64,000 bases of DNA from Paraburkholderia ultramafica (GTDB taxonomy: Bacteria; Pseudomonadota; Gammaproteobacteria; Burkholderiales; Burkholderiaceae), in NCBI RefSeq assembly GCF_902859915.1, contig NZ_CADIKK010000010.1:152414-216413 (forward strand), written 5' to 3'. Position numbers and translations under genes: made by a program. Positions 8,293 to 17,989 of this stretch are shown here, piece by piece (position 1 is the first letter of the stretch; each line of letters starts with the position of its first letter). The notes beneath the pieces are model-generated. The model saw only the letters and a program-made list of their open reading frames with translations, did not search any database and was not told where the DNA came from.

Positions 8293-10686
8293 ATGGCCGA
8301 AGCAATCTCGCATCCCACCCCGCCGCAAACCCTGGACCCCGACACGCTGCGCAAGATCGATGGTTATTGGCGCGCGTGCAACTATCTGTCGGTCGGCATG
8401 ATCTATCTGCGCGACAATCCGCTGCTGCGCGAACCGCTCAAACCCGAGCACATCAAGAACCGCCTGCTGGGCCACTGGGGCTCGGACCCGGGGCAGAGCT
8501 TCCTGCTGGTGCATCTGAACCGGATGATCCGCAAGCTCGATCTGGACATGATCTATCTGTCCGGTCCCGGTCATGGCGCGCCGGCCAGTCTGGCCCATTG
8601 CTATCTCGAAGGGCACTACTCGGAAGTCTACCCGGACCGCAGCGAAGACGAGGCCGGCATGCGGCGCTTCTTCCGGCAGTTCTCGTTTCCCGGCGGCATC
8701 GGCTCGCATTGCACGCCTGAAACACCCGGCTCGATTCACGAAGGCGGCGAGCTTGGCTATTGCCTGTCGCACGGCTACGGCGCCGCGTTCGACAACCCCG
8801 AGTTGATCGTCACGGTGATGATCGGCGACGGCGAAGCGGAAACCGGTCCGCTCGCCACCTCGTGGCACTCGAACAAATTCCTCAACCCGATTCGCGATGG
8901 CGCGGTGCTGCCGGTTCTGCATCTGAACGGCTACAAGATCGCCAATCCGACGATCCTCGCGCGAATTCCCCGCGAGGAGCTCGAAGCGTTGCTGAGCGGC
9001 TACGGCCACAAGCCGTATTTCGTCGAAGGCGACGATCCGGACACGATGCATCAGCAGATGGCCGCGACACTCGAACAGTGCATCGGCGAAATCCGCGCGA
9101 TCCAGCAGCACGCGCGTGCGAACAACGACCCGTCGCGGCCGCGCTGGCCGATGATCGTGCTGCGTTCGCCGAAAGGCTGGACAGGTCCGAAGGAGGTCGA
9201 CGGCCACAAGGTGGAAGGCTCGTGGCGCGCGCATCAGGTGCCGGTGCTCGATCCGGTCACCAACAGCAAGAGCCTGAAACAGGTCGAAGACTGGCTGCGC
9301 AGCTATGGGCCCGAGTCGCTGTTCGACGAAGCCGGGCGTCTGGTCGAAGAACTGCGCGAACTCGCGCCCGCCGGCGCGCGCCGCATCAGCGCCAATCCGC
9401 ATGCGAACGGCGGCCTGCTGTGCAAGAGGCTCGATATGCCGCCGTTTCGCGACTATGCGGTGACGGTGAAGAAACCCGCCAGATCGTACACGTCGCCGAC
9501 CGGCGTGCTCGGCACGTTCTTGCGCGACGTGATGCGCAACAACATGACGAACTTCCGCGTGTTCGGTCCCGACGAAACCGCGAGCAACAAGCTCAACGCG
9601 ATCTATCAAACGTCGCGGAAAACCTGGCTCGCCGACACCGAGCCAGGCGACGCGGACGGCGGCGAACTGTCGCCCGACGGCCGCGTGATGGAGATGCTCA
9701 GCGAACATACGCTCGAAGGCTGGTTCGAAGGTTACGTGCTGACCGGCCGCCACGGTCTGTTTGCGACGTATGAAGCGTTCGTCCACGTGATCGACTCGAT
9801 GTTCAACCAGCACGCCAAATGGCTGGAGAAAGCCAAACGCGATCTGGACTGGCGGCAACCGGTGCCGTCGCTCAACCTGCTGATCACGTCGCTGGTCTGG
9901 CGTCAGGATCACAACGGCTTCACGCATCAGGACCCGGGGTTTCTCGATGTCGTCACCAACAAGAGCCCGGACGTGGTGCGCATCTATCTGCCGCCGGATG
10001 CGAACTGCCTGCTGAGCGTCGCCGATCACTGCCTGTGTTCGCGCGATTACGTGAACGTGATCGTCTCCGACAAGCAGCCGCATCTGCAGTATCTCGACAT
10101 GGACGCGGCCGTCACGCATTGCACGAAGGGCATCGGCATCTGGGACTGGGCGTCGACCGATCAGGGCGTCGAGCCGGACGTGGTGATCGCCTGCGCGGGC
10201 GACATCGCGACGATGGAAGCGCTCGCCGCCGTGCAGATTCTGAAGGAGCGCTTTGCCTCGCTGAAGATCCGTTTCGTCAACGTGGTCGATCTGTTCCGGC
10301 TGATGCCCGAGCATGCGCATCCGCACGGGCTGTCCGATCGCGATTTCGATTCGCTGTTCACCACCAGCAAGCCGGTGATCTTCAACTTCCACTCGTATGC
10401 GGCGCTCGTGCACAAGCTGACCTATAACCGCGCGAATCACGAAAACATGCACGTGCATGGCTATCAGGAGAAAGGCAACATCAACACGCCGCTCGAACTG
10501 GCGATCGTCAATCAGGTCGACCGTTTCTCGCTGGCGATCGACGTGATCGATCGCGTGCCGGCGTTGCGCGGCGTCGGCGATCATACGAAGGAGTGGCTGC
10601 GCGGGCAGGTCATCGAGCATCTTGCCTATGCGCATGCCGAGGGCATCGATAAGGAAGAGATCCGCAACTGGACGTGGAAGAACTGA
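8293..10686 (+). CDS. xfp: Phosphoketolase (xylulose-5-phosphate/fructose-6-phosphate)
   Basis: 797 residues, full length for the family. A thiamine-diphosphate enzyme that splits xylulose 5-phosphate or fructose 6-phosphate with phosphate to give acetyl phosphate. Visible hallmarks are [10 protein letters not shown], the ThDP/Mg binding motif [14 protein letters not shown] near 178-191, [10 protein letters not shown], and the C-terminal region [11 protein letters not shown]. Acetate kinase or phosphotransacetylase usually lies next to xfp; neither is present here as an intact gene (see 10674-10787). It probably supports a carbon-saving bypass or overflow route to acetyl phosphate. Start ATG at 8293 with GGAG eight bases upstream. 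Confidence 0.95.
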   Translation: MAEAISHPTPPQTLDPDTLRKIDGYWRACNYLSVGMIYLRDNPLLREPLKPEHIKNRLLGHWGSDPGQSFLLVHLNRMIRKLDLDMIYLSGPGHGAPASLAHCYLEGHYSEVYPDRSEDEAGMRRFFRQFSFPGGIGSHCTPETPGSIHEGGELGYCLSHGYGAAFDNPELIVTVMIGDGEAETGPLATSWHSNKFLNPIRDGAVLPVLHLNGYKIANPTILARIPREELEALLSGYGHKPYFVEGDDPDTMHQQMAATLEQCIGEIRAIQQHARANNDPSRPRWPMIVLRSPKGWTGPKEVDGHKVEGSWRAHQVPVLDPVTNSKSLKQVEDWLRSYGPESLFDEAGRLVEELRELAPAGARRISANPHANGGLLCKRLDMPPFRDYAVTVKKPARSYTSPTGVLGTFLRDVMRNNMTNFRVFGPDETASNKLNAIYQTSRKTWLADTEPGDADGGELSPDGRVMEMLSEHTLEGWFEGYVLTGRHGLFATYEAFVHVIDSMFNQHAKWLEKAKRDLDWRQPVPSLNLLITSLVWRQDHNGFTHQDPGFLDVVTNKSPDVVRIYLPPDANCLLSVADHCLCSRDYVNVIVSDKQPHLQYLDMDAAVTHCTKGIGIWDWASTDQGVEPDVVIACAGDIATMEALAAVQILKERFASLKIRFVNVVDLFRLMPEHAHPHGLSDRDFDSLFTTSKPVIFNFHSYAALVHKLTYNRANHENMHVHGYQEKGNINTPLELAIVNQVDRFSLAIDVIDRVPALRGVGDHTKEWLRGQVIEHLAYAHAEGIDKEEIRNWTWKN

Positions 10687-10787
10687 GCGAGGATGCTGGC
10701 GCGCACTCGGCACGGGCGCTTCACACCGAAGCGGCAAAGCGGATTGCGAGGCATTGGCGGGCGCTGCTGCAAGCGGATGCGGGCTGA
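10674..10787 (+). other. Short overlapping reading frame, possible acetate kinase tail remnant
   Basis: A GTG inside the last codons of xfp opens a 37-codon frame reading [20 protein letters not shown] and then KRIARHWRALLQADAG. The pattern of a short beta strand, acidic turn and IARHxxxLL helix is like the extreme C-terminus of acetate kinases, which often follow xfp. It is too short to be a functional enzyme. It could be a relic of ackA or chance. Confidence 0.2.
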
Positions 10788-10789
10788 CG

Positions 10790-11077
10790 CTATTTCGCTT
10801 TGACGACAATGCGATCCGAGACGCCAGTGACGCCGAACAGGCGCGTGACGTCTTCCAGTGCCGCGCTTCGTTGCTGATCGCGTTGCAATTCACCGAGCAG
10901 CGTGACGCGGCCACGTGCGACGGTCACCTTGACGGTGTGTTCCGGCACGGCGGCGTCCCACGCGAGGCGGCGGGTTGCTTCCGCGGCGATTTGCGCGTCG
11001 CTCAGGCGCGTGGCGGCGGTGCCGGTCGCCCTGCCGGCGCTGGCTGGCTTGCGCCTGGCGGAGCGGGCGGTTGGCAT
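10790..11077 (-). CDS. BON domain protein
   Basis: 95 residues: a basic, Ala-rich N-terminus, then one BON domain (about residues 26-95) with the typical VKVTVARGRVTLLGEL hairpin and the closing strand GVSDRIVVKAK. BON domains bind phospholipids or link envelope proteins. There is no signal peptide here, unlike OsmY. Start ATG at 11077 preceded by GGAG. It converges on xfp with almost no gap. BON genes often sit among stress genes in this group. Confidence 0.75.
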   Translation of the reverse strand: MPTARSARRKPASAGRATGTAATRLSDAQIAAEATRRLAWDAAVPEHTVKVTVARGRVTLLGELQRDQQRSAALEDVTRLFGVTGVSDRIVVKAK

Positions 11078-11746
11078 GGGTTCTCCACGGAAGAGACGCT
11101 GATTGAAGAACACTAGCAGATCTGAAGGATATTGCTCGTGGCGGTTGTCGAAGGAAGTGAACACTGTGCCGGGTAAATGACAAATTGCTGCCACAGGTAC
11201 TGGAAAGAACCGGGAAGGCCGCGATTGGCGGTCGCGAGTTCCATGACCATCGTTATCGCGACATTGCCCGATAAACAGACTGGTGGTTTGCCATATTGAT
11301 GTCCCATCCTGAATTCGACAAAACGTTGTTGTCTCCATTGTCGGGCCGACTACGGTCGTCGTACAACGTGATGGCACGGTTGAGGAAAATGCCGCGCGTT
11401 CTTTTCAGCCGTGCGGCGCATTAAAACCCTGTCGCAGCATCCGCAATCCGTCGGATGATCTATTTTTTAAGAAATATCACGATGAAAAAGAAATTTGCCT
11501 CTTCGCATATCCCGACGATTATCGCGGCCTCTGATGGGCTACCGGGTTTTTGTCCCGGTATTGCGTTAGTGTGTTCGATTGGCAATGGCAACCTCCGCGG
11601 TATGTCCGCAGCATAGGGCTCTCCCATGGTTCTGGATGCGCCTGGCGCGATCTTGAATCTATCATCCCTGCCGACTGCCCGGACGGGACGAATGCCTGGC
11701 CGCCACAATGGGTGGTGCCACGAGTTCCGCCGACTTCCTTTTGCGA
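11078..11746. other. Intergenic region, 669 bases, less GC-rich
   Basis: Between the BON gene and the small conserved protein, both on the minus strand. The stretch is noticeably richer in A/T than its surroundings (for example around 11090-11340 and 11450-11520). Frames through it have no protein-like composition. It may hold the BON promoter and remnants of lost sequence; nothing specific could be assigned. Confidence 0.4.
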
Positions 11747-12088
11747 TCACCGCCCGGTCAGCATCCGGAGGATTTTCTGCACGATGCGCTCATGCTGCTC
11801 CAGTGCCTCATCGACCGTACGTGCTCCGTAGCTCTTGTTGTCGCGTGCTTCCATTCCGGCGATGCGCGTGACGAACAGCGAAGCCTCCCCGGTTTTCGGT
11901 TCGGACACACCCCGGAAGCGGGTCGTGACCGTCACACCGGATTCGTCCAGCAGCGTGCGGCGAAAGATCAGTTCGTTCTCGGTCATCCAACGCGACCACT
12001 CGTCGCGATCGAACACCTCGACAGGCCTGTTCTTCGCGTCGAGGATATAGAAGCGTTCCCCGCTGGACGGGACCGGGCGTGCTTTCAT
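11747..12088 (-). CDS. Conserved hypothetical protein, partner of alpha/beta hydrolase
   Basis: 113 residues, no signal peptide or membrane helix, mixed alpha/beta composition (ERFYILDAKNRPVEVFDRDE, VTTRFRGVSEPKTGEASLFV). The gene starts 3 bases after the stop of the alpha/beta hydrolase gene and is surely translated as part of the same operon. No clear ribosome-binding site precedes it, which fits translational coupling. I do not recognise the family. Confidence 0.6.
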   Translation of the reverse strand: MKARPVPSSGERFYILDAKNRPVEVFDRDEWSRWMTENELIFRRTLLDESGVTVTTRFRGVSEPKTGEASLFVTRIAGMEARDNKSYGARTVDEALEQHERIVQKILRMLTGR

Positions 12089-12091
12089 CGT

Positions 12092-12889
12092 TCAATGCGA
12101 AGGCGCGAGCAGGAAGCCGATCGCCTCGCGCCACCAGGTTTCGTCGACACGGCCAATCCAGTCGTTATGTTCAGCCGCGTTCACCACCATCAGTCGTCTC
12201 GGTTCGGCCAGCGAGTTGTAGAGCGCTTCGCCGAAGCGCGCGGGGACGATGCTGTCGCGTTGCGCAACCACGACGAGGACAGGGCGGCCGAACGACGCCA
12301 GGTGGGTCACGCTGTCGTAGCGGTCGCGCAGCAGCCACTTCACGGGCAGCCACGGATAGTGGTAAGCGGCGACGTGCTCGAGCCGGTCCCATGGCGTGAT
12401 GAGCATCAAGCCAGCGATCTCGTCGCGTTCACGCGAGCCGGCCGCGGCCGCCACGCCGGCCCCGAGCGATTCGCCGATGAGCAGCAGCGGCGCGCCATAG
12501 AGGCGATGCGCGAGCGCGATGGTCTGTTGGGCATCGGCGACCAGACTCGCCTCGCCTGGCGCGCCGTCGCGCGGCCCGTAGCCGGGATATTCGGCGAGAA
12601 TCACGCGCAGCCCGAGCCGGGTGAGCGCCGCGGCATAGAACGCGCGGTGTCCGGCATGTCCTGCATTGCCATGAAAGACGATCACAGTGGCGCGTGCGGA
12701 TCCCGCCGGCTCGGCCACGAGGCCCCGGAACGCCTCAGGTGTCGGCCACGCGCGAAGGCCGCCGGAAGTGACATCCTCGATAGCGGCCTTCTCGGGGAAG
12801 TAGAGAAAACGATCCTGCAAGATGGCGGCTCCGGCGAACACGATCAGGCACGCGACGGTGAGACGGAACATCATCCGGGTGAATTTCAT
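12092..12889 (-). CDS. Alpha/beta hydrolase with N-terminal membrane anchor
   Basis: 265-residue serine hydrolase of the BEM46/YfhR-like group. An N-terminal signal-anchor (residues 6-23) is followed by the signature FLYFPE, the oxyanion-hole motif HGNAG (73-77), nucleophile elbow GESLG with Ser141, and likely Asp212 (AQRDSIVP) and His241 (AEHND) completing the triad. It is therefore probably inner-membrane anchored with its active domain outside the cytoplasm. The substrate is unknown. It forms a two-gene operon with the 113-residue protein downstream and diverges from psuG. Confidence 0.85.
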   Translation of the reverse strand: MKFTRMMFRLTVACLIVFAGAAILQDRFLYFPEKAAIEDVTSGGLRAWPTPEAFRGLVAEPAGSARATVIVFHGNAGHAGHRAFYAAALTRLGLRVILAEYPGYGPRDGAPGEASLVADAQQTIALAHRLYGAPLLLIGESLGAGVAAAAGSRERDEIAGLMLITPWDRLEHVAAYHYPWLPVKWLLRDRYDSVTHLASFGRPVLVVVAQRDSIVPARFGEALYNSLAEPRRLMVVNAAEHNDWIGRVDETWWREAIGFLLAPSH

Positions 12890-13067
12890 CGCCTTGAGCC
12901 CGATCTATCGACCTTTTGCGTAGCGCACCCAGTTTAGCGCGCATTCGCCACCGCCGATGTCCATGCGTTTCGTCAGGCTGAAGAGCACGGCCCGCTGCGC
13001 TTGCACAACGAACCGTGGACCAGCGTCGTGCTGCATACTTGTGAATCACACCGCCGAAGGCATCGAC

Positions 13068-14015
13068 ATGGTTCCCGACCTTGCACACTCCTGGCTGACC
13101 TGCAGCGCGCCGGTGGCCGCTGCACAGGCCGCCGGCCGCCCGCTCGTGGCGCTGGAATCGACCATCATCGCCCACGGCATGCCCTATCCGGAGAACGTTC
13201 GCACGGCGCGCGAAGTGGAGGCCTTGATCCGAGACCTGGGCGCCGAGCCTGCGACTATCGCGCTGATCGGCGGGCGAATCCACATCGGCCTGACCGACGA
13301 CGAGCTGGAACTGCTTGGCCGCTCGGACCAGGTACACAAGGTCAGCCGCCGCGACCTGCCGGCCGTGCTGGCCGGCGGCGGGCTCGGCGCCACCACGGTG
13401 GCCGGCACGATGATCTGTGCCGCCCTCGCCGGCATCGAGGTCTTTGTCACCGGAGGCATCGGCGGCGTGCATCGGGGCGCGCCGCAAACCTTCGACATCT
13501 CGGCCGACCTGCAGGAACTGGCGAAGACCTCGGTGGCGGTGGTCTGTGCCGGTGCGAAGTCCATCCTGGACATTGGGCTCACGCTGGAATACCTGGAAAC
13601 GCACGGCGTGCCGGTGCTCAGTTGCGAGCAAGACAATTTCGCTGCGTTCTACACGCGCGACAGCGGCTTTCGCGCGGACTTCAGGCTGGACGACGCGGCG
13701 CGGCAGGCACGCTTCATCCGCACCAAGTGGGACCTGGGTCTCGTGGGCGGTGTCGTATTGAGCACCCCGGTGCCTGAAGCGGCAGCGATGGCGTTCGAAG
13801 AGATCGACGCGCTAACCCGGCAGGCGCTCGCCGAAGCCACGGCGCAAGGAATCACCGGCAAGGCCGTGACACCCTACCTGCTGGCTCGCATCAAGGCGCT
13901 GACGGGTGGACGCAGCCTCGCGACCAACATCGCGCTCGTGAAACACAATGCCGAGGTGGGGGCAAGGCTGGCGCTGGCGTTGGCACACGCGGAGCGCGGG
14001 GCGGGCGCCGCGTAG
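13068..14015 (+). CDS. psuG: Pseudouridine-5'-phosphate glycosidase
   Basis: 315 residues, matching E. coli PsuG in length. It reversibly cleaves the C-C bond of pseudouridine 5'-phosphate to uracil and ribose 5-phosphate. Visible motifs are ALESTIIAHGMPYPEN with the conserved Glu30, VHKVSRRDLP with Lys91, FVTGGIGGVHRG, TFDISADL and the CAGAKSILD lysine, matching the catalytic set known for the family. The start at MVPDLAHSW is favoured; an in-frame GTG nine codons earlier is possible. The usual kinase partner PsuK is not adjacent, so the substrate must be phosphorylated elsewhere or arise from RNA turnover. Confidence 0.93.
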   Translation: MVPDLAHSWLTCSAPVAAAQAAGRPLVALESTIIAHGMPYPENVRTAREVEALIRDLGAEPATIALIGGRIHIGLTDDELELLGRSDQVHKVSRRDLPAVLAGGGLGATTVAGTMICAALAGIEVFVTGGIGGVHRGAPQTFDISADLQELAKTSVAVVCAGAKSILDIGLTLEYLETHGVPVLSCEQDNFAAFYTRDSGFRADFRLDDAARQARFIRTKWDLGLVGGVVLSTPVPEAAAMAFEEIDALTRQALAEATAQGITGKAVTPYLLARIKALTGGRSLATNIALVKHNAEVGARLALALAHAERGAGAA

Positions 14016-14136
14016 CCGCTGGGACGTCCGCTCTCCACCAGGCTTCGCGTCAGCTTCCGACGACCACTTCTGGTGTGCGCGGTGCAAAGGCGGCGCTTTC
14101 CAGCATGTGAATAGAACCTGAAAGGACGACTCGAAC

Positions 14137-14541
14137 ATGACCGACGAGCAGGTTTTGGAAGGAGGCTGCGCATGTGGTTCGATCCGCTATCGGGTCAGCG
14201 CGCTTCCCGAGGACGCGGGCTTCTGCCATTGCCGTATTTGCCAGAAGACGACCGGTGCGCCGCTCATCGCCTGGGCCGTTGTGGCGATCGACGCATTCGA
14301 ATACACCCGCGGCGAACCGTGCGTGTACAAATCGAGCCCTTGGGGCGAGCGGCGCTTTTGCCCAACGTGCGGTACTCAGCTCGAGTACCGGGAATCCCAC
14401 TCGCCCCGCTACGTTGAACTGAACTATGCAACGCTGGACTTTCCGGCACTGATCCAGCCGTCACGGCATATCTGGTGCGCCAGCGCATTTCCCGGCCTCG
14501 TCATAAGCGACGACTTGCCGAAGTACGATGGCGACGGATAA
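14137..14541 (+). CDS. GFA family zinc protein
   Basis: 134 residues, the fold of glutathione-dependent formaldehyde-activating enzyme and CENP-V-like proteins. Zinc-binding cysteines are seen in GGCACGSIRY (CxC), CHCRICQKTTG and FCPTCGTQL. Many family members are not formaldehyde-related and have unknown substrates; no formaldehyde dehydrogenase is nearby. A GAAAGGA sequence precedes the ATG. It is a single-gene unit downstream of psuG. Confidence 0.85.
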   Translation: MTDEQVLEGGCACGSIRYRVSALPEDAGFCHCRICQKTTGAPLIAWAVVAIDAFEYTRGEPCVYKSSPWGERRFCPTCGTQLEYRESHSPRYVELNYATLDFPALIQPSRHIWCASAFPGLVISDDLPKYDGDG

Positions 14542-14788
14542 GCCGGGGGGCGTCGCCGACTCCGAGCCGTCGCGGCGACGACCCATGTCAATCTTTGCGC
14601 TCCCGGTGCACCGCGAATTAGCCAACGCCACAGCGTCGGCGCCGGCGGCGATGCAAACCGGGCTGGATGGGGGTATTCGTTTCGAAAACGTCGCGCGCAA
14701 TCTCCATCGACGTGCCTTCGAAGGCGACAGGCGAGAAGCAGGAAGTACGCGTCTTCAGGGCGAGTTTCAAATCGGGAGATAAGATCTT

Positions 14789-15831
14789 TTGCTGAGCGCG
14801 CTCGCGGCGCTCGCGGTGGTGGGTGCCGACATCGCGCTATGGCGCTACGGTTCCTGGGCGCTGCCGATCGCCGCGCTGCTGATTGCGATCGGCACCTTGT
14901 TCGTGCTGAACATGTCTTATGCGTATTTCGTGGAGTCGGGCGCGAAGCGCAAGTTCGCGAAGCTGTTCGGTCAATACGTGCCGCCCGAACTGGTCGAGGA
15001 GATGAGCCGGAACCCGGAAAGCTACAGCATGACCGGCCGGCGGGCCGAGCTGACCGTGCTGTTCTGCGACGTGCTGGGTTTCACCGCGATTGCCGAAACG
15101 CTGGAACCCGAGCAGCTCGCGCTGCTGATGAACGAATACCTCGGCACGATGACGGCGGCGATCCGCCAGCAGCGCGGCACGCTCGACAAACACATGGGCG
15201 ACGCGATCATGGCATTCTGGGGCGCGCCCGTCGACGACAGCGAGCACGCGCGCCATGCCGTTACCGCCGCGCTCGATATGCGCACGGCGCTCGTCGAGTT
15301 GAACCGCACGCTGGAGGCGCGCGGCTGGCCGACGTTGTCGATCGGCATCGGCATCAACACGGGGCCGATGACGGTCGGCGATATGGGCTCGGCCGTGCGC
15401 AAGGCTTATACGGTGCTCGGCGACGCGGTGAACGTCGCGGCGCGTCTCGAAGGGCTCACGCGGCATTACAAGGTGGACGTGATCGTCGGCGAGGCGACCC
15501 GCGAGCGTGTGAGCGCAGTCGTGTTCCGGGAAATCGACCGCGTGCGGGTGGCGGGCGCACTACGCCGGTCGCGCTGTTCGAGCCGCTGATGTCCAGCGGA
15601 GCATGGGCGCAGGCCGGCGCCGCGCCGCGCGACGAACTCGCGCGCTGGCATGCGGCGCTGGAACGCTACCGGTCGCACGACTGGGACGCGGCGGCAGCGC
15701 TGCTGGATGCGCTGATCGCGCAGCATCCGCAATGCGCTCTTTACAGGGTCTATCAGGAGCGCATCATGGCGTTACGCGAGAGTCGGCCGGCCACGGATTG
15801 GGATGGCATCACGACCTTCGGCACCAAATAG
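14789..15831 (+). pseudogene. Class III adenylate/guanylate cyclase, 5'-truncated and frameshifted
   Basis: The first frame (14789-15589) has two membrane helices followed by a complete-looking cyclase catalytic domain: VLFCDVLGFTAIAE (metal Asp), HMGDAIMAFWGAP (second Asp) and VLGDAVNVAARLEG. The large N-terminal CHASE2 sensor expected for this type is missing, and the gene begins abruptly at a TTG with only the last helices. After VRVAG near 15555 the natural continuation TPVALFEPL lies in another frame, running to the TAG at 15829-15831 through a tail (LARWHAALERYRSHDWDAAA) usual for these cyclases. A one- or two-base deletion near 15555-15565 explains this. It is therefore probably inactive, or at least unregulated. 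Confidence 0.75.
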
Positions 15832-15839
15832 GACGTAGC

Positions 15840-16607
15840 ATGAAAGTGCGCATTCTCGGCTGTAGCGGCGCGATTTGCGGCGTCGGCGGCGGCACCACGT
15901 CGCTGCTGGTGGACGACGACATTCTGATCGACGCGGGCACCGGCGTCGGCGAACTGAGCGACGCCGAGCTGGCCCACATCGATCATGTGTTCATCACGCA
16001 TTCGCATCTGGATCACACCGCGTTCCTGCCGCTCATGGTCGACGCCGCCGCCGAATACCGTACGCAGCCGTTGACCGTGCACGCGCCGCAAGTCACGCTC
16101 GACATCCTTCACGCGCACCTGTTCAACAACCTGATCTGGCCGGACTTCACGGTCATCCCGTCGGCCGCGGCGCCGGCCGTGCAGTTTGCCGCGCTCGAAG
16201 TCGGTCACAGCATGAGCCTGCGCGGACGAACGCTAACCGCGCTGCCCGCGCAGCATGTCGTGCCCGCGGCGGGATACGCGGTGGATAGCGGTGCGGGCAG
16301 CCTTGTTTTCAGCGGCGATACGACCACGAATCCGGTGTTCTGGGCGATTGTCAGCGCGATGCCGCGGCTGCGTCATGTGATCGTCGAGACGGCGTTCCCG
16401 GACGCGCATCGCGCGACGGCGGTCGCGGCGCAGCATTACTGTCCGAGCCTGCTCGCCGCGGATTTACACGATGTCCGGTTCGATGCCGAATTGCTGATTT
16501 CGCATCTGAAGCCGGTGCACGCGGCGCAGATCATGCGGGAACTCAACACCGCGCTGCACCGTTTCGACCCGCATCGCCTCGACGCGGGACGGGTGTTCGA
16601 GTTGTGA
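15840..16607 (+). CDS. MBL-fold hydrolase, class II cyclic-nucleotide phosphodiesterase-like
   Basis: 255 residues. Metallo-beta-lactamase fold with the zinc motif THSHLDHTAF (HxHxDH), the metal-bridging region VFSGDTTTN and the C-terminal ISHLKPVHAAQI. The sequence and the compact layout resemble class II 3',5'-cyclic nucleotide phosphodiesterases. It starts eight bases after the stop of the cyclase pseudogene, so the two were once an operon that made and destroyed a cyclic nucleotide. The assignment to cyclic nucleotides rests on family resemblance and neighbourhood. The hydrolase itself appears intact. Confidence 0.8.
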   Translation: MKVRILGCSGAICGVGGGTTSLLVDDDILIDAGTGVGELSDAELAHIDHVFITHSHLDHTAFLPLMVDAAAEYRTQPLTVHAPQVTLDILHAHLFNNLIWPDFTVIPSAAAPAVQFAALEVGHSMSLRGRTLTALPAQHVVPAAGYAVDSGAGSLVFSGDTTTNPVFWAIVSAMPRLRHVIVETAFPDAHRATAVAAQHYCPSLLAADLHDVRFDAELLISHLKPVHAAQIMRELNTALHRFDPHRLDAGRVFEL

Positions 16608-16809
16608 GGCCTGTACCCGGTGTTGCGCCTCTGGAGGCTCGCGCCTGCTCTGGCTTTAGGTGGTTCGATGCGGCGAGGCTGTTTTGGCTACACTATCCAC
16701 TGTCCGGTGAGGCGATGCAGCGCGTGCGTGAAGTCTATGAGCGCCATATAGCGCCTCAGGTCCACCAGCGCTGGTAAAAGTCTCGAATCAGTGGAAGGGC
16801 GCCGCGCCC

Positions 16810-17955
16810 TCATCCGAACCGAACGCAATATACCGGCGGCAAATGCGCTGAAACCAGATGCCAGCTTTCGCCGCCATCGTCGGACGTCCATAGCGCGCCA
16901 GTGGTCGACCCCATCGCGAGGCGCGTGCCCGAGTCATCTACAGCGAGCCCGTGCCGATACACGAGGTCATACGCCGGTGTGGGCGGCAACCCGTTCGAGA
17001 AACGCTCGAACGTGCGGCCGCCGTCGCGTGTGCGCGTGACGACGAACTGGCCGTCTACCGGGATGCGGTACTGGTCTTTCGCAGCGGGCACGAACCACGC
17101 GGTGTCCGGCTCGCGCGGGTGCACGGCAACCGCAAAGCCGAAACTGGATGGCTGCGCTTCGATCCGTTGCCAGTGGGCAGCGCCGTCGGTCGAGCGGAAG
17201 ATCGCGCAGTGATGCTGCGTCCACAGCACATCCGGGTTTGCCGCGCATTGCACGACGCGGTGCGGGTCTTGCACGTTCGGGTCGCCGCGCCGCTCCGGCG
17301 GCATGTAGTCGGCCTCCATGCCCTCGGCACTCACGCGCCAGCTCGCGCCGCCGTCAGCGGTTTGCCAGACGCCGCCGCACGACACGCCGATCGTCACGTG
17401 CCGGCTGTCGCGCGGATCGACCATCACGGAATGGACGCCCGGCGCATCGTAGCCGCCTCCGAGCCATTCGCCGCGCTCCGGGCGATCCCACAGCGCGCGG
17501 TTGAGCACCCATGTGTCGCCACCATCGTCAGAACGGAACAGCCCACCGGGAATCGTGCCGGCCCACAGTACGCCCGGCTCGTCCGGGCCGCCGGTTTCGA
17601 GCGACCAGATTTGCTGAAGCGTCCAGGGCGTCGGCGGGCTGGGCGCGGCCGCGCTCGCATTGTCCGCGCTCGGATTCGCGCCGTCGCCGGTACACGTCTC
17701 GCCGGCAGGCTGCGGCGGGTAGACGGGGACCGCGCACTCTTGCCAATCCGTCATGCCCGCGCGCCGGCGATGCAGCTTCACGCCGAAGTGGCCGAGATTG
17801 AGTGCCGCATACAGCGATCCGTCGCGCGGATCAGGCAGCACCATGCTCACCGGCTCGCCGACGAAATGCGGCTCACCGAGGGTCCAGCCACCCTCGCCAC
17901 CGGCTTGTAGAACGAACAATCCCTTGCGGGTTGCAACCAGCAATCGATCGCTCAT
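16810..17955 (-). CDS. BNR/Asp-box beta-propeller protein (sialidase-like fold)
   Basis: 381 residues made of repeated blades. At least five Asp-box motifs are visible: FRSDDGGDTW, WQTADGGASW, FRSTDGAAHW, TRTRDGGRTF and WTSDDGGESW. There is no signal peptide, so this WD40/YVTN/BNR-like propeller is probably cytoplasmic. The start MSDRLLVATRKGLFVL is the usual opening of this family. Such proteins are often labelled exo-alpha-sialidase, but the arginine triad of true sialidases is not evident. It lies 34 bases downstream of the MoaD/ThiS-like gene in the same transcript. Function unknown. Confidence 0.82.
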   Translation of the reverse strand: MSDRLLVATRKGLFVLQAGGEGGWTLGEPHFVGEPVSMVLPDPRDGSLYAALNLGHFGVKLHRRRAGMTDWQECAVPVYPPQPAGETCTGDGANPSADNASAAAPSPPTPWTLQQIWSLETGGPDEPGVLWAGTIPGGLFRSDDGGDTWVLNRALWDRPERGEWLGGGYDAPGVHSVMVDPRDSRHVTIGVSCGGVWQTADGGASWRVSAEGMEADYMPPERRGDPNVQDPHRVVQCAANPDVLWTQHHCAIFRSTDGAAHWQRIEAQPSSFGFAVAVHPREPDTAWFVPAAKDQYRIPVDGQFVVTRTRDGGRTFERFSNGLPPTPAYDLVYRHGLAVDDSGTRLAMGSTTGALWTSDDGGESWHLVSAHLPPVYCVRFG

Positions 17956-17989
17956 GTGGAGTGTCTCCTGGAGTACGAGTGGAACCTGC

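Noticed and set aside
8044..10914. Very long minus-strand frame of 956 codons opposite phosphoketolase
   Set aside because: It is the complementary frame of xfp in a high-GC gene; the composition is Arg/Ala/His-rich and has no domain pattern.
11460..11750. Minus-strand frame of 96 codons in the AT-richer gap
   Set aside because: Composition does not look coding, and the end is a run of hydrophobic and Lys residues from AT-rich sequence.
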